Below the pieces are notes generated by a model. The model was not told the DNA's origin. It worked only from the letters and a program-made list of their open reading frames with translations, and did not search any database. From NCBI RefSeq assembly GCF_030463535.1, contig NC_132891.1, forward strand, positions 10,466,949-10,530,948: 64,000 bases of DNA. Reading direction: 5' to 3'. Below, one piece after another: positions 1 to 12,200 of this stretch (its first letter is position 1; each line of letters begins with the position of its first letter). Origin of the DNA: Salminus brasiliensis. Taxonomy: Eukaryota; Chordata; Actinopteri; Characiformes; Bryconidae. Both the position numbers and the translations under genes were made by a program.

Positions 1-520
1 TTCTTTTACAACTTCCCGCTGCACTGTAGTTATGGGAGCAGGACCCCAACAAGTGTTGTCCAGCTGAAACCTTAAGCTTGAGGCAGCTACAGGCTGAAAA
101 CATGAGCGCACACCCATGTAAACCAATCTGCCCCTGCCTGAATGACAGTGCAAAACCAAAGTGTTTGTGGGGATTAACCACCTGCCCCCTTCCTCCTGGG
201 CATTTTTACCATCCATGAGACACCAATTAAAGTAGTTCATTACAAAAAAAAAACCTGCTGTGGGAATGAGGTTAAAAGTCAAAGAACAGTGTAACTGTAT
301 CCGCCCCCTTGTATGCAGTCTCAAACACGGTATGTTCATGAGGAAATTTAGGAACCTTCACCATTTCCCGTTCCAAAAAGTTGGCCACACACACAAGGAA
401 GCTCGCCGAAAAAGAGAGGTCAAATTTCCCAGAAGCATTGTAGTGAGAAGATGATCATACTGCAGGAGGGAGATCTTTTCAGATCTAACCGTTCAGATAG
501 CTTTAAGTGTTTTTGTTGGG
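1..520. other. Intergenic sequence, no gene seen
   Basis: No exon-like open frame with splice sites and no recognisable family was found. The short open frames are not preserved-looking. It borders a cluster of duplicated repeats to the right. Confidence 0.4.
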
Positions 521-649
521 ACGCCTGTAACTGAGGTGATGAGGACACAAAGGGCTGTAGCGATACAGCCAGCTCTTCATTCTGGAATAAAGGAAATGAT
601 GCTGCATCCATGCCATTGTTCATTAAACCATTAAAACCCCCTGCCTAAT
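521..649. repeat. Repeat R1, copy a (129 bp)
   Basis: Starts ACGCCTGTAACTGAGGTGAT and ends CTGCCTAAT. A second 129-bp copy at 972-1100 matches along its whole length with a handful of substitutions. The copies are in the same orientation. Confidence 0.85.
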
Positions 650-660
650 TAAATATATTG

Positions 661-970
661 CATTGCAATATACACTGACCTGGACAAATGATTAAAACCA
701 CCTTCTTGTTTCTACACTCAGCTCCTCTTAACATATAGGAGCACTCCATAGTTCTAGAATTGCAGACCGTAGGCCATCTGTTTCTCTGCATTCTTAATTA
801 GCTTCCATTCAGCCTGTTTGTCAGTGGTCAGGACCCCACAGATTGTAATTTGTTGTTTTTGGGTGGTGAGTCATTCTCAGCACTGCACTGTGGTGGTCAG
901 TCCTGTGAGGTGCTGACCATTGATGAACAGGGTGAAAGGAGGCTAACAAAGTATGCAGAGAACTACCAAG
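661..970. repeat. Repeat R2, copy a (teleost non-autonomous DNA element)
   Basis: About 310 bp beginning at TACACTGACC and including ATTAAAACCACCTTCTTG and GTTTCTACACTCAGCTCC. I recognise the type from many fish genomes: a non-autonomous DNA-transposon-like repeat, usually longer. The family name is not assigned. Copy b is at 1567-1890. Confidence 0.75.
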
Positions 971-971
971 T

Positions 972-1100
972 ACGCCTGTAACTGAGGTGATGAGGACGCA
1001 AAGGGTTGTAGCGATACAGCCAGCTCTTAATTCTGGAATAAAGGAAATGATACTGCATTAATGCTATTGTTCAATAAACCATTACAACCACCTGCCTAAT
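972..1100. repeat. Repeat R1, copy b (129 bp)
   Basis: Second copy of the unit at 521-649, directly abutting the end of R2 copy a. The R1-R2-R1 order suggests duplication of a composite element. Confidence 0.85.
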
Positions 1101-1114
1101 AGTCCAAACAGTTC

Positions 1115-1455
1115 TGACCTGTTGAAGCATGGACTCCACATGACCTTTAAAAACATTGTCATGTGGAATCAGGAACCAAGATGTTCTGGCCAAGCAGATG
1201 CATGGATTGCATCAATGAGACTTGGGCACTCATTAACCACCGGTTGTCTTTCTATAGAGTACTTTTGGTAGGTTCTAAGCACTGCACACCACGAACACCC
1301 CACAAGACCTGCCGTTTTTAGATGCTCTGACCCAGTCATCTAGACATAACAGTTTAAATCATCCCAATATCCAAAACATCAACTGCTATGCAATGCTATT
1401 CACTTCACCCTTGTGTTTTAATGTCATAGCTGATTGGTGTGATAATGTGTATGAA
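1115..1455 (-). mobile_element. Internally deleted Tc1/mariner-like transposon relic
   Basis: The plus strand carries recognisable antisense pieces of a common fish Tc1-like transposase: GCATGGACTCCAC (C-terminal part) then, after a large deletion, CACCCCACAAGACCTGCCG and GATGCTCTGACCCAGTC (N-terminal helix-turn-helix part). Only about 340 bp remain of an element normally over 1 kb, so it is not coding. Confidence 0.7.
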
Positions 1456-1566
1456 ACTGTGGGGTGCCCCCTAGAGGAGTGTAAAGAAATTACACTCATT
1501 CACATACATGTACCATGCACTATACATACATCACCATCATCTCCATGATACACATTGTCACACTGT

Positions 1567-1890
1567 TGCATTGCATTATACACTGACCGGTAAATTATTA
1601 AAACTACCTTCTTGTTTCTACACTCAGCTTCTCTTACCATATAGGAGCACTCCATAGTTCTAGCATTCCAGACCGTAGCCCATCTGTTTCTCTGCATACT
1701 TAATTAGCTTCCTTTCAGCCTGTTTGTCAGTGGTCAGGACCCCACAGGACCACCACAGATTGTAATTTGTCGTTTTTTTGGGTGGTGAGTCATTCTCAGC
1801 ACTGCACTGTGGTGGTCAGTCCTGTGAGGGGCTGACCATCGATGAACAGGGTGAAAGGAGGCTAACAAAGTATGCAGAGAACTACCAAGT
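1567..1890. repeat. Repeat R2, copy b
   Basis: Same orientation as copy a, with a 12-base stretch (GACCACCACAGA region) that copy a lacks. High similarity over the whole length indicates a shared recent origin. Confidence 0.8.
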
Positions 1891-2275
1891 GCTCCGACGT
1901 GAGAAGTGGAGCTGAATATAGCATGGAGCAAGTGGCTGATTGGCGTATAGTGTCACAAAAGTGTTAGGAAAGAAAATCAGCATTGACATGTTTGTCTTTT
2001 ATCATCACTTTATTATTATTATCATTTGAGACAGTCATCGCATCAGCTGTGTTTGCCAGGACAGAAGGCTTTTTAGGCTGAGCCAGTGCAAGAGGGTAAA
2101 CAGTCTTCACACAAGGACAGTCAGCACACACCACTACTCAGATCAGGCATAGTTCATCCACCAGAGAAACAGGGATAAAAAAAAAAATCGAATAAAAATA
2201 ATAGACCAAAGTAATGTTCAAGTACATTGAAAAAGCAAAATAACATTTCTGATATACCTTACAATAATCAACACC

Positions 2276-2310
<35 letters not shown>
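2276..2310. repeat. (AAT)n microsatellite
   Basis: About 12 uninterrupted trinucleotide units. Confidence 0.95.
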
Positions 2311-4540
2311 CAACAGTGAATAGCCAATAAATTCTAAAACAAAATACAAAAGCCATCAGTGAATATGTCAATATTTCATCACAGATTTGAAACATAAAAT
2401 TTAAAATGAATCAAAAATGTAAAATCCAACACTGATGGCAAAACATCTAAAACGACAAAAACAAAGTCATGTACTCGTCAACACTCACAGGACATTCTGA
2501 CACTAGCCTGCCGCTAGGATTCAGCAGTTCATACAGAAGTTCAAGTATTAAAAGTCTCAGTATCTCAGCAAATCGCCAAAGATTGACCCCTTAGCAAAGT
2601 GAGGAAACAAACAAACAACAAATTCAACAAGAGATAAACCATCTTCCATCCTAAAAGAATTAAGATACAATAAATAGAGCTCTATTCATTCAGTGTGGTA
2701 CAGGACAGGGAAGAAGCGTGAGCACTGCAACAGGATTTCTAGCATTCTAACTTCAGTGTTCAGTTATTTGTAGCACAGGACGCTAATCTCCACCCACACT
2801 CTAAAAGCCCCACATGCTTAGTGACACAATTTTGGGCTTTGAAAGTCATTCAAAGGACAGCAAATTCACAGGTTAATGACCCCTAAAAACAGAGAGCAAC
2901 CTTTAGACTGCTGCCTAATTGTTGACGTGAGGGGGATCAACTCTGCAACATCTGTCCGATCACAGTAAAAAAAAAAAAAATCAGGGTGGATCAGCCTTAA
3001 ACACTGAAAACCACAGTGGAGTCGCGCCCAAATAAAGCACATACCCTCGGTTCTTCCACTCATGACATCGCACGCTCCTGATTTAGCCCTGGGTAAAACC
3101 ACATTCACGCTCATAGACAGTGATTAATCAGACCCATCGTGACCTGGGTTATTTTCAGCCCGTCGCATATGTCCGACCATGCCGTCTACGCAAGATCGCC
3201 TGTCTTCTGACATCACCAGTGATGCTGCCTTCTTCCAATCATCATGTCTGGATTAAAGCCGTCTTTCAAATTGCTTTTTTTTTTCCTAGACAAATCTATT
3301 CTTTAATCTTGGGCTGGGGCCATCTGGCCTGCTGCTGTTTAGCTTAAGTCTGCGCTGAAGGCTGTTCACGTCAATGACACGGGCCAGCACGCCAAGTCGG
3401 CCTCTGTGCCTGGACGCATTTAGCAACATGACGACTTTCATCTACCAATCTATAATACCCAGATAAAAAAAATCTCAATCTGCGCTTGAAACGTAAAGTA
3501 GAGCGCCATCCCTGAATGTCTGTTTGCAGTTCACAAATCACCCTGAATATCGATCAAAGAAGGTTCTACATTCCTCCTCTGAGGAACACGTGGAATAACA
3601 CAAAACGCACATCTTCTCAACCCTGGTCAGCGATTTCACACGTTCATCAAAAACCTGCATATGTGCTGTACACCGTAAAACCACATCCACAAAGATCACA
3701 AGAGAGAAAACGCTGAAGGAATCATAGATGTTGGAAATAAAAACACCTCTAGTCCTGAAGGCGTGCCCGTTGTTCAGGAAGGAGAAGAGGCCTAAGCTCT
3801 AGTGGGGAAGAGCCCACTGTGCACGCAGGCTGATTGGTCGACGAGCCCGCCAGTAGCCGTAACATGCGACCCCGTACGTCTCTGTAAAGGGTGAAGCTTC
3901 TGTAAAGCAGCAGCGAAGCAGACACATCTGCACGAAGCACAAAAATGCAGGCTGCTCATTGGCACGAATGAATCTTGCTGCGCTCTAATTTCTATTGCAG
4001 ACCTACAGCACACGTCCCACTCACTACTACCCGTTTAGCACTGTTAGCTACCAATAAACAGCAGGAGAGAGTCAGCTAACGGGACATATCTTCGCTAATC
4101 CCCGAGGCCCGGCACAGGTGCTGCAGTTCTACCTGTTGTTCTGGTGTACGTCTTTTCTAAGATCCCCCGTTGAGATCCAGATTGCTTCAGTGTGCCGCGC
4201 TCGCTCATCCCTCAGCGAAGCACAGATTACTGCCGCTAGTGAGAAATATGAAATACAGTGAGAAATATACAAAAAGTCTTTGGTTACAGTAGACCACATC
4301 CGGCGGACAGCAGGCGTAGATTGGAAAGAACGCGGCATTGCCCTGCTGAAGCTTGCATCGCTTAGCGCAGAGAAGTCCTGTTTCAACAGACATGGTGTAG
4401 AAGTGTGTAGGATTGTGTAGCTGAGTGGTGTACTGTGCAGGCTTATCATCAGACTGGAGGGAGAAGCACCATGTCAGGTGTGCTCTGGCTGTTTCGCTGC
4501 ACATCAGGCACTTGGACTGTGAGTAAGATACTCACGGAGA

Positions 4541-4589
4541 GTCAGTCAGTCAGTCAGTCAGTGAGTGAGTGAGTGAGTGAGTGAGTGAG
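4541..4589. repeat. (CAGT)n-(GAGT)n microsatellite
   Basis: Five CAGT-type units pass directly into seven GAGT-type units, a compound tetranucleotide array. Confidence 0.95.
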
Positions 4590-4839
4590 GAAGGAGTGGA
4601 GGAGCTGGCCAGGGCCGGTCCAGGGCCAGAGGCCAGGGCCAGCACACAGGCGTCCACTCAATGCCAAAGCTCCAGAGCCAAACCCAAAGCCAAACACTTC
4701 CGCACAGCGCCTCTGTGGAAGTGAAAGAAAATGAAGACATAAGGGGAAGAAAGAAAACAGTGGTCTGCAATTACTGGAAAACCCTACCTTGTTGGTCCAC
4801 CCCACTGGGGCATAGTTAGAGATCCCAGGTTATGTAAGA

Positions 4840-5150
4840 TTTTTTCACCCATTTTCGCCAATTACCCAACCTGTTCGCACTCTCCTCCTCCACTGAACGT
4901 GATGCCCCCAACACTAGTGAGGACAGACCAACACACGCCCCCTATGGCGCATGAGCCTCATACCTGGCTTCAACGCTCCAGTCCGCAGACGCCAGTGGTG
5001 GCCGGCACCGCAGCAAAGCAATGTGGGGAGAGAGCGCCATCTACCCACCCTAGAGAGAGCAAGGCCAATTGTGTTCTCTCGGGCCTCGGCTGCCGATGGC
5101 TAAATTCAAACCAGCGACAACCAACAACAGCGCATTAGTCTGCTGGACCT
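4840..5150 (-). mobile_element. SINE-like element, tRNA-derived family
   Basis: Shares a conserved series of blocks with 24480-24775 and 57975-58290: CCAATTAACCCACC-like start, GGGAGAGAGCGCCATCTACC, then AAGGCCAATTGTG and CTCGG. In the related copy at 9000-9118 the minus strand shows tRNA-like A and B boxes, which gives the orientation. Confidence 0.6.
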
Positions 5151-5534
5151 CTCTTGGCCCCTTAGATGGATCTTTTTGAATGGAAGGCCTCTTTCCACTC
5201 AGTAGTGACACTGATAGGCATCACACTGTACCCAGTTCATTTCACTGCTATGTCCATCACCCAAAAACTCTACATAATAATACAGTTTTGTTATGTATAT
5301 AAAATATACATATTCATATCAATATTCATTGTGTTGTTTGGTGCAGGGGATAGTGACTAGGGCACAGTTTTGCTTTGGATTCTGTTTTAGATTCTGTTGT
5401 TTTTTAAACAACTCTGGTAATCACATATGTCTAATGTTCATATGCCCAGTAAAAAAATCTACCTCAAGTTATGCAGTAATAATTTTAAATATTTATACTA
5501 GGCTATCCTATACTATACTGTACTACATAACACC

Positions 5535-5650
5535 ATTCAATTGACAAAAGTATCTGAACACCTGCTCATTTTTCTAAAATCAAGTGCACTCAGAAAGTGT
5601 CCAGTGAAAGGCTTCTGGAGCATTGCTGTGAGGATTTTTTATGGCAAAAA
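5535..5650 (+). mobile_element. Diverged MITE fragment (MITE-A family)
   Basis: ACAAAAGTATCTGAACACCT resembles the terminus AAAAGTATTGGGACACCT of better copies at 26703 and 29902, followed by the family's GGAGCATTGCTGTGAGGAT block. Badly decayed beyond that. Confidence 0.5.
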
Positions 5651-6169
5651 CAGCATTAGTGGCATCAAGATTTCTTTTTCTTTACTAAACTCAGGCACCG
5701 TCTTTAAGTGGTTAGCAGTTGCCAACAGCACCAACTAGTGGATATATTAGTAGAGTAGAATTATCCAACTAGACATACATTATATGACATGGTTTACCAC
5801 TGTTTGATGTTCATAGAAAAGTCAAGGCCAAGCTCTACATAACCAATTCTGTATCTTCTCAGTAGACCAGAACTTACTGGGGGCATCCAGCTAAAGCTCC
5901 TTTGTCTTGGTAAGTCAATACTAATGCTTTGTATCAGACAAAGGCTTTGAAGACTTAGACAAAAGGCACAGTCCCTCCACATCCTCTCACTCTCTTTCTA
6001 TTTTGCAGCTTTCCAGTTTTCACACCCCTGACACCACCACCTGTGCAAGCACCTGTGTGTATGTGTGCATGCTGCAAACTGCAGCGCAGCGTGTAGTACA
6101 GTGTGTGTGTGTGCGTAAACAGAAAAGCAAACTCACACAGAGACAGTGTGAGGCTGCAGCCCACATGGT

Positions 6170-6254
6170 CTATCTCCTGGTGTTGGTGCAGGCGGAGCTC
6201 TTTGGGTTTTTGATGTTTAGGTTCTCGTACACACCGGATGAGTCGTCATTCATT
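6170..6254 (-). CDS. ptpn11: ptpn11 exon 15, C-terminal tail with VYENL and stop
   Basis: 85 coding nt, acceptor TTTCACCAG, ending at TAG. Joined in frame to exon 14 it encodes [20 protein letters not shown] then [13 protein letters not shown] matches the second tail tyrosine of SHP phosphatases (human SHP2 VYENV Tyr580; SHP1 DVYENL). The frame match with exon 14 and the motif support the call, although the remaining residues are poorly conserved. Confidence 0.85.
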
Positions 6255-9200
6255 CTGGTGAAACAGGACAGGATGTTTCAGGCGGGGTGAACAGTCACAG
6301 AGTTATAGGCCAAACACATCTCCGCAGTAAACTAACAGAGATAGCGTCCGGTTTACAATACACTATTGCCTAACGTACGTTTCACAACCGAGCGGAGGAA
6401 CCGCCTGTGACCTCACGTTTTACGTCATAGATTCAAACAGTAAACAGTGTCACGTAAGTCAACCATACGTCTGAGTCACGCACAGTTTACATAGACTAAA
6501 AAAAAAACCTCATTAGACCCCACAGTGTCCTCAAACAGTATGGAAAATCACTCCTCCTGGCTCATTTGACTCATGCAGTTGCTCAAGGTCTTCTCACTAG
6601 GACAAGTAAATTCACTACGGGAACTCAAAAGTGCCAAAGCAATTACTCCATGTCTCATAAACCGTGTGCATACATTAAACGTCTTTGCGTGTGATGGGAA
6701 GAAGTTAAGCAGTACTCACACAGATGAAGAGCGAGAGGAGCTCATGTTGGGATTGGCTCTAGCATTCGTCATCTGAGGGTACTTGATATTGGAGTACTCT
6801 CTTTCCTTTGTCTTATTCCTCTGCAAATGGTAATAAACAGCATGACAAACGCCCACCAGCAACATAAAGGCTGTACTGTGAAACAGGCCTGTTATGATAA
6901 TAGTGTTGATTTGTTGAAGTGTATGCATCAATAATTAAAAACAATAGTATTGCATACTGTCTGAACACCAACTGTTTACTGGATTGTACAAATAAATGTA
7001 TTTTTTACAGCTTAATTAAAATTTTAAAATTAAAATTACCTTTAAAAGTAATGTAATCAACTATTGACAGTATTGTCCAGGGATGTCCCGGTCAGGTTAC
7101 ATTGTCCTCCATTCCAATCAATTTTCACAGACTCAAAAGTAAATGGACAAACTACCAAATTCTTCCTGCTACTTCTATTAGCAGTCACAGCACCAGTGAC
7201 TCAGTTCCATTTGCAGTCATACATGCCCATGCTGTAACCCAGTGCCTTCACTGTGTTTGACAGATGATGGCGGATGGATCGTGAACCACCAAGCAGTTTA
7301 ATCCGGCCTTTCTTTTCATGCGTGCTACCAGTCTTGAAGTAAACCTACTGTATTTACATTCCTGACGGTGTCTCTTGGTTGTACTTTGACAAGGACATGC
7401 CCACCTCCTCGGGAGTGTTCTTGACACCAAAGAAAACATTTTTACTCATCTACTTTAGTTATCTTCTGTGTTCGTTCAGGCCTTTCTCTCCCAGCATTAA
7501 CTTGTTGGAAAGATGACCTTGCACAATTGTTATTTGGTGAAAAGGCGCCTTTTTCAGACCGACGAAAAGATGTCTAGAAAAACAGTCCCTCTACGTTTAG
7601 ATGAAACATGCTGCATTCGATGGCGGTCCTTCACTGCCGCACGAGCAACCATCAAAAGCTTGTATTAAATTTCATAAGTATTATGGTTTGAACAGCAGCG
7701 ATTATGTTCACTGACTGGTTTGGGTTTCATCAAATGATTTTCATGGCTATATTGGGGCTATACGTGGAAAAAAAGGGCTGTAAAAAGTCCTATTTGAGTT
7801 GAATTTGGACCAAATCAGGTTTTAAATCACACAGCCCAATACACAATTGATGTAACTTTTTGGGCTAAATGAAGTCCAGGACAGGCCACTGAGAAAACAA
7901 CGTGCTGGGTGGCTTTGGTGTTGCTGAGCTTGCCAGTGCATTCCTTTTTTTATCAAATGTACCAAACTGTTGAATTTGCCTTTTTTTTTTTTCATTTTTC
8001 AACTATTCATTTAATTTAATAAAAATATAAAAAGCACTGCAAAAACTGTCTCATCTTTAAATGTGGCATTGAAATATTAAACTTGGGCTTAGAAACAGAA
8101 TTTCTAAGTTTGTCTCAGTGAGCTACAAGAGAGAAACACTTCATATCCAAATGCACTATGGTAACTGCAACTTCTAAGGGTTATCCTCAAAGCGCCAGAC
8201 TGCCCTGGATGGTAATACTACGGCAATGGAACAACATTTAGACCACATTTATAGTGGGGTGAGCCCATGAAACACAATGTAGTACAATCTCATCAACTGT
8301 GCTCTATTAATAGTCCTGAAATCCTTCGTCCTTTGTAATTCCCTTACTGTTTGTGATTGTAAGATAAATCCCGTCTGTGTGCGTACCTGCTCCTCCTCCA
8401 GTCTCTTCTGCGCTGTGTCGATATACTGCTGCACAGCCATGTAGATAAACTTGTACTGCGCTTCAGTCTGGACCATGCCTGACCGCTGCTGACGCACTCT
8501 CTGAATGGTCTTTGGGATATCAATGTCACAGTCGAGCCCTAAAGGGAATAGATTTACATAGGAATAAAACAGATACACTGTATGTTGCCCTTTCCAATTA
8601 CAGCTTTGCAATCCCTTTCAGTCATCTAAAAAAGGAAATCATAGGTCATTGACAAAAAAAGCAAGGAAAATTATATAAATATCTAAGTCATGAGGTGATG
8701 GAAGAGCATACCTTGTCTGTTTATGATGTCAATGAGGATGTCGATCACAATTATTGTGCCTGTCCTTCCTATCCCTGCACTGTAAAAAAGCAAAAAAAAA
8801 AAAAAAAAAACTATGAAGAACACAGGAAACGCTAAACAACAGGATGAGCTTCTTGAATTATGCCAGGAATAAAATAAAAAATGACCTAATAAAAATAATA
8901 AAAGGTGAATTATGATAAAGCCCAACAAAAAGATTAGTAGAATGCATCATACACAGATAATACTATACGCTATACACAACAGAGATGTCACTAAGTTGAG
9001 CACGGCCAATTGCGCTCTCTCAGACTCCAGACACTGATGGCAAAGTTGCACAGCTTGGGATTTGAACTTGTGACCTCCAGGCCATAGTGGTAGCACATCA
9101 GACCGCTGAGCCCATAGAAAAAAAAAACCTTCTTAACTTTCAATAAAAGTCAATGTAAAAAAATTATTCCAGGTCATTGTTAACATTTCTATTGGTCCAA

Positions 9201-12200
9201 TTATCATGAACTTTTTGCACAATGTAAAGAACAAATAAGAACAATCAATAAGTAAAAAACGAAAATGTAAAAAAAGAACACAACACAAGAACTATTTATT
9301 TAGTCTAAATTTGTATGTATTTATAAGCTGTAGGTTACATATCTGTAACGAATCAAAAACAACCTGTGTTTTTCTACGTAAAGCTGATGGTATCATACAA
9401 CACCCAACTGTTCAGTTTACAGTCTCAGCACTGCCATCTTTAATATCGTCACTGTCATGCAAAGAGACCTTGTATCTCCATTTTTAGAATCTTTTTACAC
9501 TGACTTCCTTTTAGCGTAAAGATGGATTCCACACCATATGTTTTATGTAGTTGTGTACCATATATGAGCAGCTGAGTTGCACTGTGTACTACCTGCAGTG
9601 GACCACAACAGGTCCAGTATCTGGAATGGCACTCTGTGTTCTGTTGACCTGTTCCAGAAAGTTGAGAACTCCCCCTGGTTCATTGGGCACACCGTGGTCA
9701 GGCCAGCTCAGGTACTGGTAGTGCCAAATATACCTGGTATGCTCTTTCTACGAACAGCCACACCAAACACACATTCAGTGATGACGTCAGTAAATACTGC
9801 TGGTTTCAAATGGTAGAAAAATTGTAGCAAAACAATTATGTGGAGGGTCTTACCCGATCTGTACATGTCACCTCCAGCTCTCTGAGAATGTAGTCCTGAG
9901 CAGTGTGCTCCTCAATGTTCCTCACGCACACCTTCCCAAACTCCTTCGTTGCACCAATGTCTGGCCAGTACCGCACACACTTATTCTGTGGACAGGCAGA
10001 ATTCAATTCAAGATCCGAAAAAAAGCCCATATTAATTAAGCTACCAGGACACAATGTACTGCAATTCCGGGCACGGCAGTCAAGTCAGTGTGGTTCACTA
10101 CACCAGATGTAACTCACAAAGGGCCCGCTATGTAGCTGATGAGTTCAAGCAGTTGTGTTAGACCAGGCAATACGCTAAAGTATGCAGTGCAGGACTGTGA
10201 AGAGCGCCGCTGTACTGCGCAATATCTGTAGGCCTCCCATGAGCAGAATAAAGCCTGATTGTGCTCTGAACTCATGATCTGAACGGTTTCTGTACAGCAG
10301 CTGAAAATAAAGCGCAGAGGCCTCTAGGGCCAGCCCTTACCCTGCCCCGTTCCATCTCCTTGGTCGTCATGACGATAACATGAGTGTTTTCTTGGTAGAC
10401 CATTTTCCAGAAGTCTAGCACTGTGTTCTGAAGGCAGCCCTGAGTAGCGATGAACACTTTGCCTTCGTCCACATGACGACCCTCTTCATGCTTACTCTGT
10501 GGAAGAACAAACTTTTCATAATCAGTTAAGCTAAATGCACAGAGGCAACTCTGAGTAATTACACTCGTTTATGAACATTTTAACTGTAACTGCTTCAACC
10601 CGCAATTATCATTGGCGATAATAAAGAAACATGGAAATTTTGTATCAATTACTTTTTCATTTAAAGCTAAAGTGGAGAAATTCTGTTAAAACAACATCCA
10701 GGGTTAACTGCCATGTTAACACTAGTGGCTCAAGATACACTGTTGCTAACCTCAGTATCTATCCAGTATGTGTTAGCAGCAGAGAAGTGGACTCACTCTG
10801 ATATAGTTGGCGTTGATGTAGTCAGAGCCAGGCACATCCGGATCTGCTTCTCTGATCTCCACTCGAGTGGTGTCAACTGAAACACACAGGATCTAAGATC
10901 AGTCTACAGGTAACGTGTAGGATCTAATTCTCAGCTGATGAAAAAAATAGAAGAAGAAGGTGGTGGTGGCTGCATGTGGATGTGGAGGTGTTGGTGTGAA
11001 CTCACAGGGTAGAATGTTTTTGTATCTGTTTTTGCTCTTATTCTCGGCTCTCTGACCCTCTTTCCTGGGGTAGAGGAGTTTACATTCCTGCTGCTGTAAC
11101 ACCTAAGATAAAAAACATTGGAGAAGAGAAAGGTCTGTAAGAGGACTAATAGAAGATGTAAGATATGATATAACCCTGTTATGGAAGGGAAACTGTACTC
11201 ATAGACGTATTTAAAGACAAAATGGCTCAGCCATGGCTTTGTGTCCAGCCTGCGCCCCCTGGAGGATGGGCACTGATACTTGACACCCAGTCATGCAGGA
11301 AGCCTTCTGTTCAAACCTCTCTTAACAAACAGAGATTTCAACAAACTAGAGAGTTAATATGTAAAAGTACAGACAAGTGAAATGCTCAGCATTCTTGGCC
11401 CCAATGAAAAAGAAATAATCTTGTCTGCAGGGTATTGCAACATTCCACAGTGAAAAGAAAGCGAATGACTAGGTGGTCTACTACCTCAAATTCTTCCCAG
11501 AAGCCTTGCTTGGGTTTCTCTGAGTTGTCTGCCACTTTGTTTAATTCTCGCACCCTGTTCTCAATGTTGGCTGCATTTATCCGGGTGGCATTGAACGGCT
11601 GCCATTTGTAAAGAGAGAAAACACATCAGTCACGATGCTTCGATACAAACAGAAGAAAGCAGCTGCTCTGAAAATCAGAGTCAGGTTAAGGTCGCAATCA
11701 TCGGGAAAGACAGTGAAGCCGTTACGTAACTGACCTGTTTAAGGTGCACTACAATCCCACTCTTCTCCACCATTGGGTTTTTTTTATAGTGCTCCACTAA
11801 GTCTGCCAGTGTGTCAAACCTCTCCCCTCCACCCACATCATACTTTCCATCCTGCAGAAATAAAAAAACACAAACAAAATGTCATGTCACAGAAATACAG
11901 CAAGACCATCATTTTCTCAGGTGTCTGGGTGCATTCACACACCACTGTTAAAACTTCAACTTCAAGTTCCTTAAAGTTACAGCTGGGCAATATGACGATA
12001 TTTTATCGTATTGTGATAAATTGTATTATCGTGATATGCAATATGCTTTTCTAAGCATATCGAGGATACTGTTAGCGCTTAATAAACACTAATCAGCTGC
12101 AGGTTTCATCACTAACAGTGTCATTAGACTGGTTTAATGAGATGAAGTGCAGCAGATATTAAATATAAATCACTGTATTCAGTACAGGGGAGGATCTGAA

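Larger units (their letters stand above)
1985..6169 (-). other. Downstream region of ptpn11, possible long 3' UTR
   Basis: This follows the ptpn11 stop codon. Human PTPN11 has a multi-kilobase 3' UTR, and the first good AATAAA on the minus strand that I see is at about 2014-2009, which would make a ~4.1 kb UTR. A SINE (4840-5150), a MITE fragment (5535-5650) and a CAGT/GAGT microsatellite (4541-4589) interrupt it. Between 3.0 and 4.5 kb the sequence is CpG-dotted and could instead be a promoter or exon of an unrelated transcript. No convincing protein-coding exon was found. Confidence 0.3.

Noticed and set aside
8683..8928. 81-codon frame extending ptpn11 exon 12 upstream
   Set aside because: The part beyond the TTTTACAG acceptor is intron; frame openness is by chance and the homologous exon is 68 nt.
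9000..9118. A tRNA gene on the minus strand
   Set aside because: A- and B-box sequences are present but the sequence continues into a SINE body, and the same body recurs elsewhere in the window.
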